NCBI GenBank assembly: GCA_937996755.1
Contig: CALKUS010000152.1
Location: forward strand, 1-5,453
Length of the DNA stretch: 5,453 bases
Direction: 5' to 3'
Origin: an uncultured Pseudomonadota bacterium
GTDB taxonomy: Bacteria; Pseudomonadota; Gammaproteobacteria; Xanthomonadales; Ahniellaceae
Shown here: positions 1 through 5,453 of the stretch, piece after piece
How the letters are laid out: the number at the start of each line of letters is the position of its first letter
Numbering within the stretch: position 1 is the stretch's first letter
Position numbers and translations under genes: made by a program
The notes under the pieces: model-generated
What the model was told of the DNA's origin: nothing
The model's input: only the letters and a program-made list of their open reading frames with translations
Databases searched by the model: none

Positions 1-432
1 CAAGTTGGCCACGCACGACAGCGGCAGGCGGACCTTGGACTCGAGCACGTCGCGCAGGTTCCTGCCGACGAGCAAGGTCATCACCATGAACGGTCCAGCC
101 TCGCACTGGCCGAGCTCGACGACCTTCACCACGTGAGGCGAACGCAGCCGAGCGAGCGCCCTCGCTTCCTGCTCGAGGCGCGGGCCTTGCGCAGGATCCA
201 GCAGCGTTTTCAGCGCCAGGCGCTGCCCCGTACGATCGTGCTCGACCTCGTAGACGATGCCCGTGCCGCCGACGCCGATGACGCGGATGACGCGATAGCG
301 CCCATCGATCAGGGTGCCTGGAGCAAGCTCGGATGGGTCCGTCGCTTGCTGGAAGGCATAGCCTCCGCCAGGGAGCGGCTTCTTCGGGGGGGAGTTCGCC
401 ACCGTGGGGACCGGACCCGAGTGTACCGTCAT
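1..432 (-). CDS. Ser/Thr protein kinase (PknB/Hanks type), N-terminal part, cut by window edge
   Basis: This is the first 144 residues of a eukaryote-like Ser/Thr kinase, which would phosphorylate proteins using ATP. Residues 1-38 are a Pro/Gly-rich, probably disordered leader. The kinase N-lobe begins near residue 40 with DGRYRVIRVIG, followed by the glycine-rich loop GVGGTGIV (53-60). The ATP-anchoring lysine is K75 in LALKTL, and the probable helix-C glutamate is E89 in LEQEARALARL. Residues 115-130 (FMVMTLLVGRNLRDVL) match the hinge and helix D. The catalytic HRD and DFG motifs lie beyond position 1, so activity cannot be judged. The ATG at 432-430 overlaps the upstream stop as ATGA, and no good Shine-Dalgarno precedes it. 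A run of seven C sits at codons 14-16. Of the first 50 codons, 12 end in A or T by hand count, more than in neighbouring genes. The loop and N-lobe style resembles myxobacterial kinases (inference). Confidence 0.9.
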   Translation of the reverse strand, partial: MTVHSGPVPTVANSPPKKPLPGGGYAFQQATDPSELAPGTLIDGRYRVIRVIGVGGTGIVYEVEHDRTGQRLALKTLLDPAQGPRLEQEARALARLRSPHVVKVVELGQCEAGPFMVMTLLVGRNLRDVLESKVRLPLSCVANL

Positions 433-992
433 GGGCTCGGCTTGAATACCAGGACTCTTAGAACTAGCGTCAACGCGGGCAGCGGCGCCGCGGTCTCCTT
501 GCTGAGCAGCGCCGCGAGGTAGGCGAGTGCGGCGAGCGCCGTACGGTTCGCGCGCCACGCGGCGAAGGCGGCGAGCGTCGCCGTGAGCGCGAGCAGGTCC
601 TGGTTGCAGGAGATCCACGTGAGGTTCACGCGCTGCAGCGGCAGCGTGGCGAAATACAAAGTGCCGAGCCACGCCCCGGCCTCGCTCGTCTGCTCACGCA
701 GGAAGCGGTGCAGGAGCGCGCACGAACCGAGGAAGAGCGCGAAGTTGGCGGCGTGGAACGGCCACGCCTGCGAGCCGGCGAGCGGCGTGAGAAGCGCGAA
801 CCAGAACTGGCGCGAGAGCGGGCGGAAGTAGTTCGCGAGCGCGCCGCCGGTACCGAGGAGCGAGTTCCAGCCGTGACGGCGGGCTTCCTCGAGGAAGAGG
901 TAGTCGTCGTTCAGGAATCCGGTTCGCAGCGCGCCGGCGTAGAGCGCGGCGAGCCCGGCGGCGAAGAGCGCCGGGGCGAACCAGCGGGGCAT
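429..992 (-). CDS. Truncated GT-C / TMTC-like membrane glycosyltransferase (N-terminal portion only)
   Basis: The 187-residue product is hydrophobic and membrane-bound. A first membrane segment (about 4-22) is followed by the loop motif FLNDDYLF (27-34); the Asp pair D29-D30 matches the acidic site in the first outer loop of GT-C glycosyltransferases. YFRPLSRQFWF (55-65), WPFHAANFALFLGS (77-90), LPLQRVNLTWIS (117-128) with QDLLAL (131-136), and LLSKETAAPLPAL (162-174) follow in the order typical of TMTC and related GT39-like proteins. Those proteins usually exceed 400-500 residues with many more membrane helices and often TPR repeats, so this one stops early. Its last 14 codons include CTA, GTT, CTA, AGA and GTA, unlike the GC3-rich codons before them, so the tail after about position 472 may be foreign sequence read to a chance stop. 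The ATG at 992 is chosen because a membrane segment follows at once; a GTG at 1010 is an alternative. It is probably not functional. Confidence 0.72.
   Translation of the reverse strand: MPRWFAPALFAAGLAALYAGALRTGFLNDDYLFLEEARRHGWNSLLGTGGALANYFRPLSRQFWFALLTPLAGSQAWPFHAANFALFLGSCALLHRFLREQTSEAGAWLGTLYFATLPLQRVNLTWISCNQDLLALTATLAAFAAWRANRTALAALAYLAALLSKETAAPLPALTLVLRVLVFKPSP
443..473 (-). promoter_or_regulatory. Possible sigma-70-like promoter for the kinase
   Basis: On the minus strand TTGACG (473-468) is followed after 19 bp by TATTCA (448-443), just upstream of the kinase ATG at 432. This is the most AT-rich stretch in the left part of the window. The spacer is longer than the usual 17 bp, and the start site would leave only a few leader bases, so transcripts would be nearly leaderless. 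That would fit the absence of a Shine-Dalgarno. The call rests on motif resemblance alone. Confidence 0.22.
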
Positions 993-1054
993 GGCGGGCA
1001 AGGTCGGCACGGGGCGGCACTCTAAGGCCGCCGTTCGGGGCGCGCCAGCGTTCT

Positions 1055-1074
1055 CGGAGGGTCGGAGACCTCCG
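1055..1074. repeat. Small bulged inverted repeat in the divergent intergenic region
   Basis: CGGAGG (1055-1060) pairs with CCTCCG (1069-1074), and TC (1062-1063) pairs with GA (1067-1068). This leaves one bulged G at 1061 and a GGA loop. It could be a protein-binding site or an RNA hairpin in the leader of either divergent gene. Such short GC-rich repeats arise often by chance at this composition, so function is uncertain. Confidence 0.3.
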
Positions 1075-1161
1075 GCATCCGGGCGGTATTGCCGCTCAAT
1101 GGCCCGGGCGTTCCGGCCGAAAACGGCAGTGATCTCGTCGTACGCCCCACGCCGTCGTTTC

Positions 1162-1167
1162 GGAGGT
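1162..1167 (+). promoter_or_regulatory. Ribosome binding site setting the histidine kinase start
   Basis: GGAGGT lies 8 bases before the ATG at 1176, a near-ideal Shine-Dalgarno and spacing. It decides this start over the upstream in-frame TTG at 1089, which would add a 29-residue extension with no recognisable feature and no such site. Confidence 0.85.
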
Positions 1168-1175
1168 GCATCCGG

Positions 1176-2786
1176 ATGTCCCCTCGGCCCCACGTCTCTT
1201 CCGATTGGCGACGCATCGAACGCGCGGGTTGGCTGCTCTGGACCGCCACCTTCTCGCTCCTGCTGTCGCTGACCGCCACCGTGCCCGCGCTGTATTACCC
1301 GTTGCTCCAGCTCGGCGGTCTCGGCGGCGACGGACAGTCGCTGCTGAAGAACGAATGGGTCGCCGTCGTCGGGCTGGTCGGGCTCGTCGTGCTCTTCTGC
1401 CTGTACACGATCACGAAGCAGCGCGAGGTCGAGGTCATGCGCCGAGCGCTCGAGTCCGAGGAGCGCGAGCGTGACGCCGCGCGTGCGCGCATGTCCGAAC
1501 TCATGGCGCTGTTCGAGGTGTCCACGTCGCTGCAACTGCAGCTGCGTGTGGACATGATCCTCGAGATCCTCGTGCGCCGGGTCGTCGCGACGTTCAAGGC
1601 GCAGCAGGCGTCCGTGATGATCGTGGACGCCGACACGGGTGAACTCGTGACGCGCGCTTCGTACGGTCTCGAGTCCGAGTTCTCCCGTGGCGCCCGCACC
1701 CGCGTGGGCGAAGGCATCGCCGGCTGGGTCGCGCTGCGGCGCGAGCCGGTCGTGCTCGGGTCCAAGGCGCCGACCGCCGAGTTCGCGCGCTGGTACAAGG
1801 ACAACCGCACGATCAGCTCGGCGCTGTCCATGCCGCTGACGATCGGCGAGCGCGTGATCGGCGTGCTCAACGTGAACCGCATCAACCATCCGGATCCGTT
1901 CCGCGACGAGCACCTCGAGTTGCTGAAGGTGTTCGGTGAGCACCTCGCCGCGATCATCGATCGCGCGGAGGCGGTCGAGCGGCTCGGCCTGCGCGCGCGG
2001 CAGCTCGAGCAGGACAACGAGAAGCTCACGGACCTGAACCAGATGAAGGACGTCTTCCTGTCCACCGCGAGTCACGAGCTCAAGACTCCGCTCAGCTCGG
2101 TGATCGCCTACGCCGAGCTGCTCGACGACCACGAAGGCAAGCTGTCGCGCGATCAGTCGCGCGAGTTCGTCGGCCGCCTGCGCGGCGAAGCGCACCGGCT
2201 GCTCGGTCTCATCGACGACATCCTCGACCTGTCGCGGCTCGAGAGCGGCAAGATGCAGCTCAAGCAGCGCCACGTCGCGCTCGACGAGGTCGTGCGTGGC
2301 GCGATCGAGACGTCGCGAGCGCTGGCGAAGAAGTACGAAGTCACGCTCGAAGCGGACTACGCCGAGGGCGTGCCCGTGCTGCTCGTGGACGAAGTGAAGA
2401 TCCGGCAGGTGGCGGTGAACCTGATCGTGAACGCGGTGAAGTTCAGTCCGCGCGGCGCGGTCGTGCGCGTGCGGACGAAGGCGGACGGGCGCTTCGTGCG
2501 GCTCGAGGTGTCCGACGACGGGCCGGGCATCGCGCCGTCGGCCGCGACCCACATCTTCGAACTGTTCGGTCAGGGCGCCGACGCCGAGCAGCAGTCGCGC
2601 GGCGGTCTGGGCATCGGGCTGCACCTGGTGAAGCGGCTCACGGAGCTGCACGGCGGCCACGTCGGCGTGAACAGCCGCGAGGGCTCGGGCAGCACGTTCT
2701 GGGTGCGCCTGCCGCTGGGGCTCGCCGCGACCGTCGAGGGTGAAGGGCGCGAAGCCGGCGAAGCGAACGAGCGTCGCGCGGCCTGA
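1176..2786 (+). CDS. Membrane sensor histidine kinase with GAF domain (TM2-GAF-HisKA-HATPase_c)
   Basis: The 536-residue protein is a complete two-component sensor kinase that would autophosphorylate a histidine and pass the phosphate to a response regulator. Two membrane helices (about 18-44 and 61-79) enclose only a short outer loop of about 17 residues. A charged, probably coiled-coil linker (80-108) leads to a GAF domain (about 108-265, including VGEGIAGWVAL and the IGVLNVNR strand), then a second coiled coil (265-290). The H-box is STASHELKTPLSS with phosphoacceptor H300. The ATPase domain shows the N-box NLIVNAVKFSP (N415, N419), G1 DDGPGI (447-452), F-box IFELFGQG (460-467) and G2 GGLGIGL (476-482). 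All key catalytic motifs are present, so it is probably active. The last 20 or so residues form an Ala/Glu-rich tail. There is no receiver domain and no response regulator gene in view, so its partner is unknown. It is convergent with the HD gene, 16 bp away. The ligand of the GAF domain cannot be read from sequence. Confidence 0.96.
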   Translation: MSPRPHVSSDWRRIERAGWLLWTATFSLLLSLTATVPALYYPLLQLGGLGGDGQSLLKNEWVAVVGLVGLVVLFCLYTITKQREVEVMRRALESEERERDAARARMSELMALFEVSTSLQLQLRVDMILEILVRRVVATFKAQQASVMIVDADTGELVTRASYGLESEFSRGARTRVGEGIAGWVALRREPVVLGSKAPTAEFARWYKDNRTISSALSMPLTIGERVIGVLNVNRINHPDPFRDEHLELLKVFGEHLAAIIDRAEAVERLGLRARQLEQDNEKLTDLNQMKDVFLSTASHELKTPLSSVIAYAELLDDHEGKLSRDQSREFVGRLRGEAHRLLGLIDDILDLSRLESGKMQLKQRHVALDEVVRGAIETSRALAKKYEVTLEADYAEGVPVLLVDEVKIRQVAVNLIVNAVKFSPRGAVVRVRTKADGRFVRLEVSDDGPGIAPSAATHIFELFGQGADAEQQSRGGLGIGLHLVKRLTELHGGHVGVNSREGSGSTFWVRLPLGLAATVEGEGREAGEANERRAA

Positions 2787-2808
2787 GCCGCGCGGCGTCC
2801 GTTCAGGC
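2781..2808. terminator. Inverted repeat spanning both convergent stop codons; possible bidirectional terminator
   Basis: GCCTGA (2781-2786, ending in the histidine kinase stop) is the reverse complement of TCAGGC (2803-2808, beginning with the HD gene stop on the opposite strand). The 16-base loop contains the palindrome GCCGCGCGGC (2787-2796), which could form an alternative or additional stem. No T-tract follows on either strand, so it is not a classic intrinsic terminator. It may still slow or end convergent transcription. Confidence 0.3.
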
Positions 2809-4215
2809 GGCGAACGTTTCCGTGAAGGGCCACTCGGTGCGTGGCAGCGCGCGCGCCACGCGACGGTCCTCGGGCAACGGTCCGGCCGGCCGGGCTTCCG
2901 TCTCCGGCAGCGCCTCGCGGTTCGGCCCGGTCAGCCATTCGATCTGCGGGCGTTCCGGCGTGGCGGACGGCGTGGCGAGCACGATCGCCAGTGCTCCGTC
3001 GTCGAGTTCGACGATCTGGCCGGGCGGGTGAACGCCGACCGCGCGCACCAGCGCGGCGCGCACCGCGGGATCGAACGCGCTCCCGAGCGGGCCGAGCACG
3101 GTGGACAGCGCCTCGCTCGGCGTGCGCGGGACGCCGTGTGCGTTGCGCGTGAAGCGCAGGCACAGGAACGCGTCTGCGATCGCGACGATCTCCGAGAGCG
3201 GTGAGCGGCGGTGTTCCGCCGGCAACGACGGATACGCCGATGGGCCGTACGCGTGGTGCTCGAGCGCGACGCGCATCGCCAGAAGGCTGCCCTCGTGGAG
3301 CGCGTTGCCGCCCGCGATCTGCCGGACGCCTTCGAGCACGTGCGTGCGGGCACGCGCTTCGGATTCGGCGTCCCGTTCGTCCGCGCGGACGGCGAGACCT
3401 TCGGCGACCGCCTGCTTGCCCGTGTCGTGCAGCAGCGCCGCGGCGCCGAGCTCGGCGAGCGTCGCGCGATCGAGGCCGAGTTGCGTTCCGATGCGAATGG
3501 AGACGAGCGCGACCTGCAGCGCGTGCGCGGCGGAGTCCAGGCGTTCGACGTCGTAGGTGGAGAGACTCGGGTCGAGCATGCCCGACACCGCGGCGTCCAC
3601 CATCGGCTGCATCGCACGCTTCAGGTGGCGCAACTCGACGCCTGCGGCGCGGTCGCGCGACGGGGCGAGCGACTCCACGAGGCGCAACGCCTGCTGGTAG
3701 GTCGCGAAGGACTGCGCGAGTTCGGGCACCGCGGACGAAGCTTCGTCCACGGTTTCGGCTTCCGCGGTCACGAAGGCGGGGAACACGCGCGTGATTCCCT
3801 GCGTCTCGCACGCGCTGAAGAGTTCCATGCCCTTGTACGCGTCGGTCGCGAGGAAGAAGCGCATGAACGACTCGAACTCTCCGCGCTCCAGACCCGGCAC
3901 GAACACGAGGCCGCGGATCTCCCGCGCGTGGAACTCCTGCTGCAGCTGCTCGAGGAAACGCATGTTCGCCGCGCGCAGCGGAATCCGGATGCCGTTGAAG
4001 TGCAGGTCGCCCTCGTGGTCGAGCAGCTGCACCTCGCCCGCGTCGGCGAAGGCCGCGCGCAGCACCGAGAGGAACGTGTCGATCTGCGTCGTCAGCACCT
4101 GGTTGCCGATCTGGTACGAGCGCGCCGTGCGAAGCAACGCCACGAGGCGCATGGAGACCTGCGTCGCGTGGTCGGCGAGCGCTTCTTCGCGAGGCTGCGC
4201 GTCGTACGTGCTCAT
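2803..4215 (-). CDS. HD-GYP-like HD-domain protein with degenerate GYP motif
   Basis: The product has 470 residues. Residues 1-200 form an unrecognised, mostly helical N-terminal region, starting with a segment (22-55) that includes LLRTARSYQIGNQVL. From about 225 the pattern is that of HD-GYP phosphodiesterases: H231, the HD pair in ALLHDTGK (260-267), H292 in RTHVLEG, H320-H321 in EHHAYG, then AIADAF (345-350) with D348. HD-GYP enzymes hydrolyse cyclic di-GMP at a two- or three-metal centre. Here the signature GYP reads AYP (327-329), and the usual DALTSDRPYR-like segment after the last Asp is replaced by FLCLRFTRNAHGV. Metal binding may remain, but phosphodiesterase activity is uncertain. 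The last 50 residues are Pro/Glu/Arg-rich and probably disordered. No membrane segment is evident, so it should be cytoplasmic. The ATG at 4215 has GGGAG 8 bases upstream and overlaps the HEAT gene stop as ATGA, implying one operon and translational coupling. Confidence 0.9.
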   Translation of the reverse strand: MSTYDAQPREEALADHATQVSMRLVALLRTARSYQIGNQVLTTQIDTFLSVLRAAFADAGEVQLLDHEGDLHFNGIRIPLRAANMRFLEQLQQEFHAREIRGLVFVPGLERGEFESFMRFFLATDAYKGMELFSACETQGITRVFPAFVTAEAETVDEASSAVPELAQSFATYQQALRLVESLAPSRDRAAGVELRHLKRAMQPMVDAAVSGMLDPSLSTYDVERLDSAAHALQVALVSIRIGTQLGLDRATLAELGAAALLHDTGKQAVAEGLAVRADERDAESEARARTHVLEGVRQIAGGNALHEGSLLAMRVALEHHAYGPSAYPSLPAEHRRSPLSEIVAIADAFLCLRFTRNAHGVPRTPSEALSTVLGPLGSAFDPAVRAALVRAVGVHPPGQIVELDDGALAIVLATPSATPERPQIEWLTGPNREALPETEARPAGPLPEDRRVARALPRTEWPFTETFAA

Positions 4216-5453
4216 GCGGCGTGCTCCCGGCGCAACAGCGCCTCCTGGCAGGCGGCGCGCACGGCTTCGGAGCGCGAGCGCATGCCGTTGTTCAGGATCT
4301 CGAGCGCGAGTGGCGTGCCGATGCGCGCGAGCGTGACCGCGGCCGCGCTGCGCTCCGGTGTGCGGCGCGCGAACCAGCCGCCGCGGGTCAGCATGCCCTC
4401 GAGCGTGGGCACGGCGCGTTCGTCGGTGACGTCGGCGAGCGCGCCGAGCAGCGCGACGCGGACGTCCGGTGGCCGCGTTTCGAAGTCGACCGCCCCGATG
4501 CGCGCGAGGAGGGCTTCCGTCGCGCGGCTGTCGGGCGTGCGCATGAGCATGGCGAGCGTGGCCGACAGCAACTGCGCGTCGGGCGTGTCGAGCTGCGACA
4601 CGAGGATGGGCACGCGCCGCGCGGGCGAGACCTGGCCGAGCGCCTGCACGACCGCGCGTCGTACGCGCGCGTCCACGTGGCGCGCCGCGCGCGCGAGCAT
4701 GGGCGCGACTTCGTCGCCGCCGATGTGCCCGAGGGCGAACACGATGTTGCGCACGACCTGCCAGCGCGAGTCGGACAGGAAGCGTTCGATGCGTTCGGGA
4801 TGATCCGAGCACGTGTAGCAGATGGCCGTGGTCGCGGCGGCGCGCAGCCGTGGGCGGGTGGCCTGGCCGAGCACGGCGACGACGAGGTCGAGCGCCGGCA
4901 CGCCGAGCTGGACGGTGAGCGCGAAGAACGTGCCCTGTGCCTCGGTGTCGCTTTCGTCGAGCCGTTCGGCGATGGACTCGACGTCGAGTCCGGAGAGCAG
5001 GCTCTGCAGCATGCGCGCGACGGACTCGGGCATGTCCTCCGGTCGCGGCAGGCTGGCGCAGGCTTCGAGCGCCTCCTGCCATTGGCCGTGTTCGATGGAC
5101 TGCGCGAGCCAGCCGGCCGACATCGCGGCGAGCGCTTCGCGCATTTCGGGACCGCCATCCAGCGCGTGCACGGCGCGCAGGAGTTCGGAGGATCGCTCGC
5201 GCCGCGACCGTGCGCGTTCGGTCTTCCAGCGTTCGCGCCAGGAATCCCGCGCCGACGCTTCGTTCGAGCGCAGCGCCTCCCATTCGGCTTCGACGTTCGC
5301 GCTCGTTTCCGGCGCGCACCAGTCGTCGAACGGGTCGGCCGCCGCTCCAGCTTCGGATTCGCCGTTCGCTGCCGCGAGGCGGGGGCTGGTCGCGGACTCC
5401 ATGTTGGTCGTGAGCGCCGTCTCCAGCGGCGCGACTTCGAAGCTCAGGCCGGT
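4212..5453 (-). CDS. HEAT-repeat protein, 5' end beyond the window
   Basis: Numbering is from the internal ATG at 5402-5400 (396 residues to the stop). Residues 1-75 are acidic then strongly charged and probably flexible, including DPFDDWCAPETS (23-34). From about 75 the chain is all-helical. From about 185 to 390 it shows HEAT/PBS-lyase-type repeats, clearest in WQVVRNIVFALGHIGGDEV (214-232) and VRRAVVQALG (247-256), with further units near 275-300, 312-340 and 350-390. HEAT arrays are protein-binding scaffolds with no catalysis of their own. A CxxC (C195, C198) followed by H201 sits just before the best repeat. The ATG at 5402 has no ribosome binding site. The 17 upstream codons to the edge are open and 16 of them end in G or C, encoding a plausible stretch (TGLSFEVAPLETALTTN), so the true start is probably outside. 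The stop overlaps the HD gene start, so the two are co-expressed. Confidence 0.88.
   Translation of the reverse strand, partial: TGLSFEVAPLETALTTNMESATSPRLAAANGESEAGAAADPFDDWCAPETSANVEAEWEALRSNEASARDSWRERWKTERARSRRERSSELLRAVHALDGGPEMREALAAMSAGWLAQSIEHGQWQEALEACASLPRPEDMPESVARMLQSLLSGLDVESIAERLDESDTEAQGTFFALTVQLGVPALDLVVAVLGQATRPRLRAAATTAICYTCSDHPERIERFLSDSRWQVVRNIVFALGHIGGDEVAPMLARAARHVDARVRRAVVQALGQVSPARRVPILVSQLDTPDAQLLSATLAMLMRTPDSRATEALLARIGAVDFETRPPDVRVALLGALADVTDERAVPTLEGMLTRGGWFARRTPERSAAAVTLARIGTPLALEILNNGMRSRSEAVRAACQEALLRREHAA
4224..4228 (-). promoter_or_regulatory. Ribosome binding site for the HD gene, inside the HEAT gene
   Basis: GGGAG on the minus strand lies 8 bases before the ATG at 4215 and within the last HEAT codons. 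With the ATGA overlap it supports translational coupling and fixes the HD protein start. Confidence 0.75.

Larger units (their letters stand above)
993..1175. other. Divergent intergenic region between the GT-C fragment and the histidine kinase gene
   Basis: These 183 bases separate two genes read outward, so promoters for both should lie here. No convincing -35/-10 pair was found on either strand, which is common in high-GC genomes with relaxed promoters. The region does contain a bulged hairpin (1055-1074) and the histidine kinase ribosome binding site (1162-1167). Reading frames stay open through it on both strands, but no protein-like pattern is visible. The first 18 bases may be coding if the GT-C gene starts at the GTG at 1010. 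Confidence 0.6.

Noticed and set aside
133..522. 129-codon plus-strand open frame opposite the Ser/Thr kinase
   Set aside because: The minus strand here encodes the glycine loop and catalytic lysine of a kinase; the plus frame has no recognisable pattern and no ribosome binding site.
993..2660. Long open frame on the minus strand, continuous with the GT-C fragment and running opposite the histidine kinase
   Set aside because: Its translation is rich in Arg, His, Glu, Gln and Asp with no domain pattern, as expected for the antisense of GC3-rich coding sequence. The plus-strand histidine kinase is complete with all motifs, and only the part below 992 resembles a real protein.
3211..4803. 530-codon plus-strand open frame opposite the HD and HEAT genes
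   Set aside because: It crosses the boundary of two well-supported genes on the other strand and is Arg/Ser/Ala-rich with no motif. It is a shadow of the high GC content.
4590..4860. CxxC plus His in the HEAT protein as a metal site
   Set aside because: Only two Cys and one His are present (C195, C198, H201), within a helix leading into a HEAT repeat. A full zinc site needs a fourth ligand, and none is obvious nearby.
4216..5319. In-frame upstream extension of the HD gene through the HEAT gene
   Set aside because: The extension is Arg/Ala/His-rich low-complexity sequence, whereas the overlapping frame encodes clear HEAT repeats. The ribosome binding site at 4224-4228 and the ATGA overlap support the start at 4215.
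1..5453. CRISPR array, tRNA, insertion sequence or phage genes
   Set aside because: I looked on both strands for regularly spaced repeats, tRNA-like cloverleaf sequence, transposase motifs and terminal inverted repeats, and found none.

Overview
This is a 5.45-kb, very GC-rich bacterial window with strong G/C preference at third codon positions. It holds five protein-coding genes, two of them cut by the window edges. The protein styles (a PknB-type Ser/Thr kinase, a TMTC-like GT-C membrane protein, a GAF histidine kinase, and HEAT-repeat plus HD-domain proteins) suggest a signalling-rich, high-GC lineage such as Myxococcota, Gemmatimonadota or a related environmental group. That placement is inferred from protein style and composition, not from a marker gene.

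Layout. (1) 1-432, minus: N-terminal part of a Ser/Thr protein kinase; its catalytic loop lies beyond the left edge. (2) 429-992, minus: a 187-residue membrane protein that looks like only the N-terminal third or so of a GT-C glycosyltransferase-like protein. Its stop overlaps the kinase start as ATGA, and composition changes near 470, so this is a possible rearrangement or assembly junction. (3) 993-1175: divergent intergenic region with a small hairpin and a strong ribosome binding site. (4) 1176-2786, plus: an intact 536-residue membrane sensor histidine kinase with no response regulator beside it in the window. (5) 2787-2802: a 16-bp convergent gap. An inverted repeat around it includes both stop codons. 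(6) 2803-4215, minus: a 470-residue HD-GYP-like protein whose metal-binding histidines are mostly kept but whose GYP signature is degenerate. (7) 4212-5453, minus: a HEAT-repeat protein that probably starts beyond the right edge and overlaps the HD gene by ATGA.

The HEAT and HD genes are almost certainly one translationally coupled unit, and probably act together as a scaffold plus a nucleotide-signalling or regulatory HD protein. The convergent histidine kinase could belong to the same signalling circuit, but the sequence shows only proximity. No tRNA, rRNA, CRISPR array, insertion sequence or phage gene was seen. The most unusual points are the GT-C/kinase junction and the HEAT-HD pair with its altered GYP motif.
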